From the NCBI GenBank assembly GCA_029531795.1, contig JAPEIS010000016.1:558001-622000 (forward strand): 64,000 bases of DNA. The letters are read 5' to 3'. Positions 12,240 to 23,906 of the stretch are shown here, piece after piece. Below the pieces are notes generated by a model, which had not been told where the DNA came from, searched no databases, and was given only the letters and a program-made list of their open reading frames with translations. Within the stretch, counting starts at the first letter, position 1. Each line of letters opens with the position of its first letter. A program made the translations under genes and the position numbers. This DNA comes from Sclerotinia nivalis (Eukaryota > Ascomycota > Leotiomycetes > Helotiales > Sclerotiniaceae).

Positions 12240-12663
12240 CACTTCCAAATCCTGCTTTAGATGATAATCTTCAGCATCAATTCATTATAGATCCATCTTT
12301 TATTTCATGGAAAACCCCTCAAAAAGCGAATGATCTTCGAAAATATACATATGCAATGATTTAAGAAAAAGAGATCGATCTTCCAACTCGTCGATAACTT
12401 TTTCGAAAGATCTCGAAAGGATTTGATGCTAAGGATTATGCATTTATACAGGCAGAGTATTGAATAAAGCAATTAGAACATAAATTAGCGCAAGTTATAT
12501 CTAAGAAAAGGAGGATGGTAAAAACTAACCCGAATTCGAAATTTGCAGGGATTAGAGCTATTCGAGAGACGCAAATTGAGGTTGGAGATCGTGAAATTGA
12601 TGAAGATGATTCTAATGGTAATTATGAAACAGATTCTACAGGGGATTTTATTGAAGTAGAGTA
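12240..12663 (+). pseudogene. pogo/Fot1-like transposase C-terminal remnant
   Basis: Plus-strand translation shows SFISWKTPQKANDLRKYTY, then later LFRKISKGFDAKDYAF and NSKFAGIRAIRETQ, ending at a TAG near 12662. The phrase TPxKxxDLR and a following Lys-rich tail with acidic C-terminus resemble the ends of pogo/Fot1 (DDE) transposases. At least three in-frame stops interrupt it, and the catalytic domain is absent. Confidence 0.5.
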
Positions 12664-12861
12664 GTTGTTGAGTTATTAAAGTTTAAAATATGTATAATGA
12701 TATTTTTTGAGGTGGTCCAAAAGTGGGGTACTAGATTTATAGGTAGTTGATTTTCGCAACAAGGTCAGTATAAGATTACTAACTGAGGTCACATCGTTCA
12801 AGAGTATCTTGAGGGGTATACCTCATTGCTTCATTGCTTTCTATTTATTCATATGATACGC

Positions 12862-13846
12862 TCATTTAGTCTCGCCTTCTTTCAGGGCGTCTTCCCATTT
12901 TCTGCCCGTCAACTTCTCGAATGCCTCTCGGTACTTTTGAGCCGTTTGTGACATAATCTCATCTGGCATTGCAACTCCTTGTTTGCCTTTAAGCCCCTCT
13001 TTCGTCAACCAATTCCTCAAGAACTGTTTATCATAACTTTCTTGTTCCTTTCCGACCTCGTATTTGGATGCAGGCCAGAATCTACTCGAGTCTGGTGTTA
13101 AAACCTCATCTACGAGAACTACTTCGTCGGTTTCCTCGTCTAATCCAAACTCAAATTTGGTATCCGCAATGATAATGCCTCGTTCAGCAGCATAATCTCG
13201 GGCAGTAGTGTATAGCTTGATTGCCAAATCTTCAATGCGCTGCGCGTACTTCTCGCCTACGATCTCGGCTGCCTTTGAAGGATGAATATTCTCGTCATTT
13301 TCGCCGGCTTCGGCTTTAGTAGAAGGAGTATAGATGGCTCCTTGGGGAAAGGCTTGAGAGTTTTGCAGGCCTGCCGGGATATAGATGCCGTGGACAGTAG
13401 ATGACCTTTGATATTCTTTCCAGGCGGAACCAGTTATGTAACCTCGTACGATGGCTTCGATAGGGAAGATCTTGAGTTTGCGGACTTGCATAGATCGGTT
13501 TCGAAGAAGGTTGTGCTGGGATGAGGAAATGGAGGAGGGAAGGGAGAGAGTGAGGAAGTGAGTTTTGAGATCGGGGATCAAAGTAGTGAGAACCTCAAAC
13601 CAATGTGCGGAAAGGAGAGTGAGAAGAGCGCCTTTGGAGGGAATGCCCTATGCATATTGTAAGCTATGATCAAATAGTAGAAGAGGAAAGGCATACATTC
13701 TCCATAATCACATCATAAGCTGAAATGCGATCTGATGCGACGAACAGGAGGGTCTTTTTGTCGATCTCGTAGAGATTTCGAACCTTCCCTTCTGCGATTT
13801 TTGGGAGACCATCCAGGGTCAATGTAGTAAGAGCTGATTCTGTCAT
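12862..13846 (-). CDS. ADE1: phosphoribosylaminoimidazole-succinocarboxamide (SAICAR) synthase
   Basis: Two exons (13846-13697 and 13647-12862) joined across a 49-nt GT-AG intron give 311 aa, close to the usual fungal length of about 300. The enzyme joins CAIR and aspartate with ATP in de novo purine synthesis. Exon 1 carries EGKVRNLYE and SDRISAYD; the intron falls inside V-M-E-N/G-I-P-S-K. Exon 2 carries EAIVRGYITGSAWKEY, ADTKFEFG and LVDEVLTPDSSRFWP, all core motifs of the family. The start at 13846 is the only ATG that gives the conserved N-terminus. Divergently oriented to the CIA30 gene, with a 551-bp gap that contains a tandem repeat. Confidence 0.93.
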
Positions 13847-14049
13847 TGTGCTATGATGTACTATGAGATCAATATATTGTAAGACTTTTATATAAAGATC
13901 AAGTTAGACAAATTTATAAATTTTGTTAAATCTACCCCGAAGTTCTCCCGAGCCTTGCAACTTAACATGAATTAGACAACCCGGATATGGATTAACCTTA
14001 GACAACCCGGCGGCCGAACATCCGAACTACCTAGCAAGAGAAGGAGAGG

Positions 14050-14330
14050 GGAAGTTTTAGACCAAATATCAAAGTTTTATTAAGATCCAAGTTCAGAATC
14101 ACATCAATACACTGCTCAATTTACATCGACTCTAAGCGTCCAATATCAATACACTGCTCAGTTTACATCGACTGTAAGCATCCAATATCAATATCACTGC
14201 TTTATCTAGGGGAAGCTCTAGAGCAAACATCAAAGCTTTATTAAGATCCAAGTTCAGAATCACATCAATACACTGCTCAGTTTACATCGACTGTAAGCAT
14301 CCAATGTCAATACCACTGCTTCATCTAGGA
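14050..14330 (+). repeat. two-level tandem repeat between ADE1 and CIA30
   Basis: A long unit (14051-14210, about 160 bp) is followed by a shorter version (14211-14330, about 120 bp), both containing TTTATTAAGATCCAAGTTCA. Inside, a roughly 44-bp subunit with ACTGCTCAGTTTACATCGAC occurs twice in the first and once in the second. It occupies much of the shared ADE1-CIA30 promoter region, so copy number could affect spacing of promoter elements. Confidence 0.85.
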
Positions 14331-14397
14331 AACTTCGAGTACCAACAATAACTCTACACTTTATTAACCATACCTAACACTATTGACAGCCTTCATC

Positions 14398-15271
14398 ATG
14401 AGGGTCACTCCTCCTCTTTCCAAAAACTTTTTTGGCCGAAGCGTAGATGAATTCAAACGGTTATCAATGAGTGGTAAGTTTTCCAACAAATACCCAGCTA
14501 AAGTTTCAAGTTTCAACAAGCTTACTTTCTCTAGCACTCACCGCAGAAGGCACAAGAAGAGCAACATCTCCCTTGCATCTTGCAAATTTCGACAATCCCG
14601 AATCCATAAAAGCCTGCAAAGTCTTCTCGGACGCGGATATGGGAGGCTTTTCACGAGTCCATTTCGATTGGATACCCCCCTCCGAGAATCCCAATCCCAC
14701 TCCCTCCGAGAACAAGAACGGACACGTCCAATTCCATGGAAACATATCGATCGACTTGCCGCCGAACAAACCCCAAATACAGCGAAGTGGCTATGCGGCC
14801 TGGAGGACTCTTGATCGACCATCCACCATATTTGGGAAATCATTATGGAACATAGATGCGTATGCATTGCTCGCCCTGCGCATCAAGAGTGACGGGAGGA
14901 AATACTTTGTGAACATACAAACGGAATCAATCGTACCGACGGATATACACCAACATCGATTATATGCGCGAAGGCCTGGAGAGTGGGAAACGGTACTGAT
15001 TAAATGGAATGAGTTTGTGCGGACGAACCATGGTGTTGTCGTCGAACCACAAGGCGAAATGTTAAGGCAGAAGGTACGGACGGTGGGGATCGGATTAATC
15101 GATCGAGTTCCTGGCGATTTTCGGCTCTGTGTGGAAAGAATATGGGCCACCAATGGATTGAGTGGGGCGGACCTAGAAGAAGATGGCAGAAGGGAAGAGG
15201 GACAACTGAAGAGCAAACATGGCGCGAATATCAGATGGAGTGAAGAGAAAACCGGCAAGGGTCCTTCATGA
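14398..15271 (+). CDS. complex I intermediate-associated protein 30 (CIA30/NDUFAF1)
   Basis: Exon 1 is 14398-14473 and exon 2 is 14535-15271, joined across a 61-nt GTAAGT...CTCTAG intron that completes an Ala codon. The product is 270 aa. The family acts in the mitochondrial matrix as an assembly factor for NADH:ubiquinone oxidoreductase. Visible motifs: LHLANFDNPES near residue 40, GGFSRVHFDW, then SGYAAWRTL, YFVNIQTESIVPTDIHQHRL and WETVLIKWNEF, which are the beta-sandwich signatures of CIA30. The first 25 residues, basic and free of acidic clusters, could serve as a presequence. An uninterrupted frame beginning at 14471 bypasses exon 1 but has no conserved N-terminus, so the spliced start is preferred. 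Confidence 0.88.
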
Positions 15272-16005
15272 CGAACCTTAAGATGAAAATCACAAATTTA
15301 CGCAAGAGGAAAATGTTCTGGGTCATTACGTCTCCCACTTGGGTTACGTGTTTGGTGGATGGAAATGAGGGATTTTATTTGCCAAGGTGGTGGGGGTGGA
15401 GAGGGGGAATAAGATGATACGGAAGCTGGAGGCTGGAGGTTGGAGCTTGGAGGTTGGAGCTTCTGCTGCGTCTGCCGGTGGTATCTGCACAAAGTCTTTG
15501 CTTTGTGCGTGTCATAGCTTTGCTCAGGTGTCGCGTTTGTTTCTCATTACGTATGCGAACCTATGCTCTGCTGCTGGGAATAACATGTTGGGGGGTATCT
15601 GCTGAAGCCAACAGGGGTGAAGGGGAAGGAAGGATGCAGGATAGAGGATAGAGTTATGCCAGTAGAGTTACGTAGGAAGAGCCAATCAATAAGTACACAG
15701 TATACAGTATAGACTTAGATAACCGGTAGCCTGTAACCCCCCGGAAAGTGCCTATCTATGCTAAGATCCTACGTCATAACAAATATCCTTCGCAATATTT
15801 ACTCCGAAATATCCCGCAATACCCTGGGGCAACCGCCTTCAACGCGTCTTCCCTCCTTCCTTCTACCAACCACGACGGCGTTCCTCGAATTCAGATCCCC
15901 ATTTTCTTCAGCTTCTTCTTGAAGCCATAACTTCTGCTTCTAGTGGCATGCAACTATAAAGATTGGACCTTCAGTGTGCGACGTAGCCATTGGCATATTT
16001 GGGCC
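15272..16005. other. CIA30-APC5 intergenic region
   Basis: 734 bp. Contains a short run of near-repeated GGAGGTTGGAGCTTGGAGG-type units around 15425-15460 and no supported gene. It holds the CIA30 3' end and the APC5 promoter. Confidence 0.5.
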
Positions 16006-18411
16006 ATGACCCGTTATTTGACACCCTCCAAGATTGGGTTGCTCGTACTCATCGAGCTATACACCGATGGGATTGTTTCTGCATCAGCCACAATATCTAT
16101 ACTATCTTTCGTCCTTGCACAATTGCTACCATCGAGCTCGGCCAAGCAATCAGGGGAAGTTTCCGCAACTCCACAATATCCAATTCTCGATCCGGGAACC
16201 TTCGAAGCTCTGCTTAAACAACACAATGCTGCTTCTGGACATCCAGGAAGGTCTTTATGGGATCACTTTCTTGCAAAGCTCTGGAAAATCGACAGTCTAG
16301 ATGCTTTCCATGAATTCTTCGCGAGGCTGAACAATCTTCTGGCCAAATCCCAGGAGGATATTAAGAAGGATTGTGAAATGGGCATTCCCCCACCTTCAGG
16401 GGATATGATATTACTATCTCGCATATCGCCGTTCGGGACCTTTTTGCGAAAAGCTAAGATCGAGTTTGAACGACTAAAGTTCGGTGATGTGCTGCAACTT
16501 TGGACGACCTTCATGAAATGGAGGCAACAATCAAAGGCATACTGGGCTAGGAGAGGCCGTGCAGTTGGACATTGGGCTGGGGATAAAGTTTTAACAGAAG
16601 GAGAGGAGGAATGGGGCTTTGATGAGACCGAAACTCTGGCTCATATAGCTTACGGTGGTTTGGACGGGGAGGACGCTTCTGGATCGATTAGTACCGATGA
16701 TGTGGAAAAGCTCCTCGAATTTCACGTGGAACAGATACAGAGTAAGTTTTTGTGACCTATGGCTTGGGCGTTTCTAACATTTTCAGAACTGGGTACGAGG
16801 ATGCCAATTGAGGTGAAGTCTAAGCTCAAATCCCTCCTGGACGACAGTATCATAACGCCCAGCTTGTCTCACTACTTGACGTTAGTACATTATACCCTCG
16901 TTGCTTTGCTTGTCATAAACTAATGAGCAATCAGCTTCCTGGATGCCTGGAGATCCGGTGACTACCCTTTATCCTTCGATAGTCTTCATCGATACTTTGA
17001 CTACACGATGCAAAACCGAGACCGACTGTTCTATCAATATGCCCTCATGAACCTTGCTGTTCTTCAAGCTGATTTTGAATGTTACGACGAGGCGGTTGCT
17101 GCCATGCTGGAGACCGTCTCTACCGCAAGAGAGAACAAGGACATGGCATGTCTGAATTTTGCTTTAAACTGGTTATATCATTTCGGGAAGTCACATCCAA
17201 ACATCATTGAAAGCTCCGGCTCAACGAGTATGCTTGGCGTTGAGAAGGAAGGTCTTGCATTCCTACGGATAAAAGCCAAAGAGACTGGTATGTGGACACT
17301 CTGGAGCTCCTCACTGCTCAGCGAGGCAAAGTTGACACTGTCAAATGGGGAGAGTTTGGCGAGTGCTTTTGAGGGGATACTTAAGAGCTCTCACCTAGTG
17401 ACTGAAAAAGGTATAAAGAGCATGATGGGACCACAAACCGCCATGCAGTCTTCTTTATGGGGCCGCTTAGGGCTAGTTTGCCTCTCCAAGCAGTATAGTG
17501 AGATATTTCTCCGATGCCATGCTAGGTACGGCCTATTTGATGACACATTGAGGTTTACCTGTCGGATAGCACACTATCTGATGGAACGTGGTTCCTATGA
17601 ACAAGCAGCAGAGAAGCTAGAGGGTTTGGATTCCAACTCTCTACGCTCATGGAAAGCTAATCAGTACTGGCTAAGATATCGTGGGATACTCCGTCTTAAG
17701 AATGATCTACATACCAATAATTTAGAAGGAGCCGACCACATTCTGTCTCAGCTGCTTCAATGTGACGGTCTTGAAGCGGACTCGGATCTTTCCTTTGAAA
17801 TCAGCACCCTTCACGTCGACTACCTCATTCGTCGAGCAGACTTTGGCGCTGCACTGTCGAAATTGGAGCAGCTTGCCTCTTCGCTAAAAGAACAAGGAGA
17901 TGATGTTAACTTGCGAGTCAAGATACTGACGATGAAAGCTCTTTTACAAAGTAGGACGGGTCGCCCAGAGAAAGGCTTTTCTGTGGCGGTTCGTGCAGCA
18001 AGTATAGCATGGCGAGCACGCTTGATGCCAGCGCTCTGGGCTGCAATGGCAGCCGTGGCAAATATTTTGGTTGCACTGTCTGAGTTCCAAGCTGCCTGTC
18101 AAATCGTCATTGCTATTATTCCTAGGGCCTTGGAATGCGAAAATTGCACACTTAGCGCCCAGCTCTATTCTTGCCTCGCAGACTCATTCATGGGATTGGC
18201 AGGCCAAGCAGCAGCAGGCGATCCAAAAAGAACCGAGAACCTAACAAAATCCTTAGACTTTCTTGATAGAGCTTTCAAAGAGTTCTGTGCCATAAAGGAT
18301 ATCAATGGGCAATGTGAAGCGCGAGCTAAAAAGGCGATAGTGATGATGGCTGTTGGTGACAAGACTCTGGCAAATGATTATGCTTCTTCTTTCTTAGGCC
18401 TTGAGCAGTAG
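16006..18411 (+). CDS. APC5: anaphase-promoting complex subunit 5
   Basis: Three exons (16006-16741, 16787-16880, 16935-18411) give 768 aa. The product is a TPR-repeat scaffold subunit of the APC/C ubiquitin ligase. The start at MTRYLTPSKIGLLVLIELY matches the conserved N-terminus of fungal APC5, and the open frame further upstream has no ATG. Exon 3 starts TFLDAWRSGDYP and contains QYALMNLAVLQADFECYDEA and CLNFALNWLYHFGKSHP, the hallmark APC5 domain, followed by helical TPR-like repeats to the C-terminus. It is the first gene of the APC5-COX13-APN2 block that flanks MAT loci in Leotiomycetes, and is convergent with COX13 (270-bp gap). The gap contains a 25-bp direct duplication near 18490-18540. 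Confidence 0.9.
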
Positions 18412-18681
18412 AGAGCTACGGTGCGTCTTTAATGTACATGTTTGGGTTCATACTCAGAGAGTCAAGTATAGGCCGGTGGGAGCCTGGTGTAAGAAAAGTC
18501 ATAATGCAAATGATGAAGAAAAGTCATAATGCAAATGATGGGAAGTATTGTTATGGTGAAAAAAAACTAGACTACATCTAATGAATGCCATTCTATGTTC
18601 AACCTCACTTCTTCCCCAACATTCCCTCCATCGTCCAATGAAGTACCATTGCAAGCACCATCTCCATACTGGTCAGTGTAT

Positions 18682-19406
18682 TTAGTCCTTCTTGTGGTAG
18701 TTGACTTTTTCATTCCAGCTATCACACATTGTCAGCAGTAATCCCATGTACTTAATTAGCCAATTCGAGGTCAAGCTCTCTTTCTCATAGTAGTTCCATG
18801 GAAAACTTACAAGAGTGTCTAGGAAAACGGTCAGTAATGAAATCTCGCAGCAACACACAGAGGGGTGAGTGAACTTGCCTTATCTCCATCACCCCAGAAG
18901 TAGTTCTTAGTTCTCATGTTTTGATATGGGAATTCCGGTCTATCCTCCAAAGGGCCCATGTGTTCCCAATGAGCCCAATGCTCATCCCACAAGATCTTAG
19001 CATTGACACCTGCGATGATCAAGCAAGGAATCGTAGCACTGTCCCAAAAATCAGCCTTACGTTTCTTCCCGCCATATCATTTCCCAGCCAGTCTTCCGGA
19101 ACCCCCTCCCCCCCGCTTGTCCATGTGATGTATAGCTTACTAGATTGACAATTTTCTCCAGAGATCTGCAGCTTTTGTTAGCACTTCCTGCCTTGCCTCC
19201 TCCATAATTCCAAGAAGACCCGACTACTGACCACTAGTAGCAGCAGCATGATCCTTAACGGCCTGACGCTCTCGGTTGAAAGCGTTATCCTCGGCGCCAG
19301 TGAAGGTGCTCTCGCTGCTGGCGAAGCGTCGTTGGAACGGAGTTCGGATGGATTGGGGGCGAGCGACGCGCTGGGCGGCTGTTCGGGTTGCACGTGCAGA
19401 GAACAT
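18682..19406 (-). CDS. COX13: cytochrome c oxidase subunit VIa
   Basis: Five exons: 19406-19232, 19165-19141, 19038-18879, 18818-18811 (8 nt) and 18718-18682. Lengths sum to 405 nt, giving 134 aa. The product is a small inner-membrane subunit of respiratory complex IV. The N-terminus is a mitochondrial presequence rich in Arg (ARATRTAAQRVARPQ...RRFASSE). Exons 2-3 encode DLWRKLSIYATIPCLIIAGV, the single membrane helix, followed by HWEHMGPLEDRPEFPYQN-RTKNYFWGDGDK, typical for the family. The ending TLFWNEKVNYHKKD is recovered only if a GC-AG intron (donor AAG/GCAAGT at 18878-18873) and an 8-nt exon are accepted. Reading through instead ends in an unrelated tail. Divergent from APN2. Confidence 0.9.
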
Positions 19407-20103
19407 GTTTGATGCTTGGTGGGTGCGATTGTGTGTAGGTTATAGTGTAGTTATGCGCCGCGACGCTGTTCAATTATCGTATGTTGCTGCCAATTTGAAT
19501 ATCTCCACCTTGGAAACGAGACCTTCCTTTGACTGCCTGAGGCAACAAGAAGCTGGTCATAGCCTCGGGTTGAGATCACGTGCTGGCGTAATAAATAAAT
19601 AACCTGTAATTCTTCAGAAGATCTCCGAATGATAATATCCACAAAGATAACAATAATAAATTACTATTGGTTACCCTACTTTATCTTGTCGGGTTAATAC
19701 ATGTTTCCCCGCCTACTCTGCATAATACCAAGGATCCTTCTGAATATTTCGTTGATTTATTCTTTCGTTTATTGTTTTGTTTATTAATATATACCTTTAT
19801 TGATGGAACACAGCGTTCTATACCTTTCCCTGCATGTTCCCGTACGGCTCTCTGCATCTTAGCGCAAATGAATTCTGTTTGAAACGTGTTTGCTTTCTTG
19901 ATTATAGGGTATTTACTCTATTCCACTCTTCCTCTTTTCCATCGCATCCCTTTCGTATTTCCATTCTTTTGACGCATATTGGTCCTACGGAAGTATCGTA
20001 ATTGTTTTTGCTTCGTAGGAGATGCATTTGCGAATCTTGTCTCGAGATCTCTACCTTCAGCTTCAGCATATTGCCACGATCAAACACGCAAGAAACAGAG
20101 ATT
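19407..20103. promoter_or_regulatory. shared COX13-APN2 divergent promoter region
   Basis: 697 bp between two divergent starts. T-rich and C/T-rich tracts are present, and no gene is supported. Specific factor sites cannot be assigned by eye. Confidence 0.45.
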
Positions 20104-22293
20104 ATGGATCGAGAGACTTGGGATAATGACAGCAACCGTGGGCTGAGAATAACAACTTGGAATGGTGAGCGCGTCTAATGGTCACGTGATTGGGATTTAC
20201 TAACACAAGAACAGTTAATGGTATCAGGTTGGTGATTTTTAGTTCCACAGAGTGACGGATATGCAATGATATTTATCTCTGCGCTTGAAACTAATGTCGG
20301 GACCGGATAGGAATCCCTTTAGCTACCAGCCATGGTGCGAGGAGAGAACATTTTCTGTGAGCAGTCACATATGACAACCATTGTGGAAATGCGATCTAAT
20401 TCATGTACAAGACGATGTTTGATATCCTCGACACTGATATTGTGGTGATGCAAGAGACTAAAATCCAGAGGAAAGATCTCAGAGATGATATGGTCTTGGT
20501 ACCAGGTTGGGATGTCTACTTTAGTCTTCCAAAGCACAAGAAAGGTATGCTATTCTTATTATTCCTTGAATCAGAGCTCACGCATGAACTAAGGATATTC
20601 TGGTGTTGCCATATATACAAGAAATTCAGTGTGCGCTCCAATACGTGCTGAAGAGGGTATCACGGGTGTTCTGACCCCTCCGAATTCTACGACCAGCTTC
20701 CGTGACCTTCCCAAGGATCAGCAGATCGGGGGATATCCCACGGGCGCTCAACTTCAGGACTACTTTCTCGATGCTATGACTCTGGACTCTGAAGGGAGAT
20801 GTGTTATTTTGGAATTTCCAGCCTTTATCCTTATTGGTGTATATTGTCCTGCAAACCGCGACGAAACTCGTGATGAATTTCGGCTCGGCTTCTTGAACGC
20901 CCTCGATACACGGATTCGCAATCTTGTGGCTCTTGGAAAAAGTGTCTTATTGACTGGAGACCTTAACATCATCGGGGATGAGATCGACACGGCCAATTTA
21001 GAGGAGCAATTAAAGAAACAGGGATTAACGCTGGACGAATACATGTCAACTCCCGCACGCCGTCTGTTCAATCATCTCTTAATTGGAGGAAAAGTGGCTG
21101 GGGAGAGGGATGAAGGTAGAGAGCCACAAATCATGTGGGATGTATGTCGCGGCTTTCATCCTGCACGGAAGAAGATGTTCACATGCTGGGAACAGAAGAA
21201 AAATGCCAGACCTGGGAATTTCGGCTCAAGGATCGATTACATTCTTTGCAGCGAGGACAGGAAAGAATGGTTCCAGGAGTCAAATATTCAGGAGGGACTT
21301 ATGGGCTCGGATCATTGTCCTGTTTTTGCCACCTTGAAGCCTAGAGTGAAGTTAGATGGTGTCGAGGTTGATATCCGCGATGTGATGAGCAAGGACATGT
21401 TCGAGAATGGAGTCAGGGTGCGGGAGTGGTCGATGAAGGATTTGCTACCGACGTCTGCCAAACTAATCACAGAATTTGATCGACGTCAGAGTATTCGTGC
21501 TATGTTCACAAGAAATCCAACTGACTCGACGACTGCTGCGTTGCCCTCGACTGCGTCAGAATTCCAAAATGGGTTGGAGGAGTTGGCACCAAAAGATTCA
21601 ACGCCCAGCTCATGCCAGAATGCCAAGTCACTTGAAGTATCCTCTACTAAAACGGATTCTCCATCAGAGCCATACATGTCATCATCGTCGTCCGTTCCAG
21701 TCAAGCGGTCCTCCGATGCATTGCCACCAATATCACAACCATCGAAGCGCAGTAAGGCAGAAGGCAAAACAAACATAGCATCTTCTACTGGAAAGTTGAT
21801 TAAAGGACAACCGGGAAAAGGACAAAGTAGTTTAATGGGGTTCTTTAAGCCTAACACGCCGCCAGCAGCACAAACACTTCCGTCATGGATGAGTAACCCT
21901 GCCACAGTAACGCCTACAGCTTTAATACCATCGGCAGTTCAGGGATGCCCCGTTGGTTCTAGCACGGGGAATAACTATTTGAAGACCGCGGAGAGCACAT
22001 ATAGCTGCGAGGAAATTGGGGGCTCATTTATGTTGCAGCGAGATAAAGAAGTACATGATCCCATAGCAGCGAAGGAATCTTGGTCAAAGTTATTAACGAA
22101 ACGCATTCCCCCGAGGTGCGAGCATAATGAGCCATGTCTCAGCTATATAACGAAGAAACAAGGCATAAACCGTGGAAGATCCTTCTACATGTGTCCTCGA
22201 CCTTTGGGACCATCGGGTCAGCAAGAGAAGAATACAGAATGGCGCTGTGGTACATTTATTTGGAGTAGTGAGTGGAATGGTAAGGAAAGCTGA
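20104..22293 (+). CDS. APN2: AP endonuclease 2 with PIP box and GRF zinc finger
   Basis: Five exons (20104-20164, 20215-20227, 20311-20356, 20412-20544, 20594-22293) total 1953 nt, 650 aa. Exon 2 is only 13 nt and supplies VNGI of the WNVNGIR motif. The enzyme cuts DNA at abasic sites and trims 3' blocks in base excision repair. Catalytic EEP-fold motifs: TTWNVNGIR at the N-terminus, MQETKIQ, LLTGDLNIIG, GSRIDYIL and MGSDHCPV. The C-terminal half is disordered and carries a PCNA-interaction box Q495-S-S-L-M-G-F-F502. Residues 591-642 form a GRF zinc finger (PRCEHNEPC ... RSFYMCPRP ... WRCGTFIW). It marks the left border of the MAT locus, about 1 kb from the first MAT-derived sequence. Confidence 0.93.
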
Positions 22294-23350
22294 GGTTGGA
22301 AACGACACAGAAGTTGAAAAGTAGCACCTTGGCTTGGGATTAAGAAGTGTATACCCTATCTATCTTATCGACAGCATCAATTGACATATTTTTGATTTTA
22401 AACACACACACACATCTGCCTACAATCACATCGATTCCTACATTCCATTCCTCACGTAATCGCAACTGGAAAGCAGGAAGTAAAAACCGTATACCCCACC
22501 GTACCCCTACCAGTAGCAGCAATCAAAAACTATTCATATCACATACATCCATCTACACCCCATGACTAACTCTACCGCATCACCTTTACAAGAGTAATTC
22601 CAATCTCCCAGCCCCCTCGCGATCTCGCCTTTTCGGCTTTTAACAAGCCGAGCCCGCATCGTCGCCGCTTAAGGGAAAAGAAAAATCTCGCTTTCCAATA
22701 TTCATCACGAAGAAGATTCACCTTGATGGGTACAACGACCAGCCACCTGATGCTTAGATTGTGGCTAGAGCAAGCAAGAAAATTTTTCCGCACGATCGCA
22801 CAATTTGACATTGGGGAATGAATTAAATGAATGATTATGGCTGGGATGAAGGTGAAGAGGAAGATGTTGAGTTTTTGGGGATGATGATTGTTGTCAGCGA
22901 AGGCACTTGAAGAGAGAAAAAATAGATGTCATAGTCACAATAGTCACAACGCAAGAAGTAATCAGAGAGTATCATGAAGTGTAAAAGTTCTATTCTTTTG
23001 TAATATAAAATGTGTGAAGTGTATAGGTAAAATCTAAGTACAGCTTCAATTCCATCCATCCACTAAATCTGTATTCACAATCCATCCAGTCGATTCCATC
23101 TTATGATCGCAACCTCGGATGAACAAGCTCATGAATATATCCATAAATTTTAGAAACTATATAAACATAGAAAAAAAAAAAAAGAGTAAAAGCAAGAAGG
23201 AAATATGTACAAGTGATAAGCGCAGCAATGATGAACACCAAAGTTCCAATTCCAATCTCTTTCCATAAGTCGTAAGTCGTGAAACACAGGCCATGTTGTG
23301 AAGAGCTGATGAGTTCGTGAGTAAGAGAGGAGAAAGCACTTGGTACTACG
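22294..23350. other. APN2-MAT border region
   Basis: About 1 kb without a supported gene. A minus-strand frame 23400-23101 could encode a 99-aa peptide with a strong hydrophobic segment (GTLVFIIAALITCTYFLLAF). It overlaps the MAT1-2-1 fragment in another frame, so I do not call it a gene. Confidence 0.4.
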
Positions 23351-23626
23351 GCCGAGGAGAGAAGAAGTTGTAGAGATCCTGTTGTTGGACCATTTGCCAA
23401 GGCTCCGTTGGTGTGAAGTTCATACCTGTTGGTTCATCACCATATGTAAGTCTGGAGTTTTCGGGTTGAAGTTGCTGCTCTGTCATGTTGGAGTGGTCTA
23501 TGTGAATATTGAGCCCAAATGCATTCAGACCAGGGTCATCAGCAGAGTTGTTGTTGGAAGTAGGATAGTTGATGGAGGTGGTGGTGGTGTTGATGTTGTG
23601 GGATAATTGGTTGGTGGTTGGCTTGT
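23351..23626 (-). pseudogene. duplicated 3' fragment of MAT1-2-1
   Basis: Aligns without gaps over 276 bp to 26264-26539 (the last exon of MAT1-2-1), with 43 differences by hand count. It encodes the same C-terminal tail (NQLSHNINTTTTS ... QQQDLYNFFSPR) in an open frame but has no HMG box and no splice signals upstream; homology stops abruptly at both ends. It lies between APN2 and MAT1-1-5 in the same orientation as the present MAT1-2-1. Remnant fragments of mating genes are known beside MAT loci of Sclerotiniaceae. Whether it is transcribed is unknown. Confidence 0.85.
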
Positions 23627-23906
23627 CAATGTGCTTCTGGTTAGTATGCCAATCGCCCGACTGCGTTGAATATGCTCCAGCCACGCAGCTATTAGCCCGA
23701 GTGATATATGGGTGGTGATTTCAGATAAATTGTGGTTGGCAAATCATCAGTCGGCAGCCTCGTCTATTGGGGAATTTCTGAAAAGTAGACACTGTCTGAA
23801 CACGTGATACGCCTGGTGAGTTTTCTTCAATCAACAAGGCAGTTCAGTGATAAGCCGGTGAAGGTAAACATAACATCAACATACCCCACGATAACTGCAA
23901 CTCGAC

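Noticed and set aside
15943..16005. Upstream extension of APC5 in frame
   Set aside because: No ATG in the extension; the conserved N-terminus begins at 16006.
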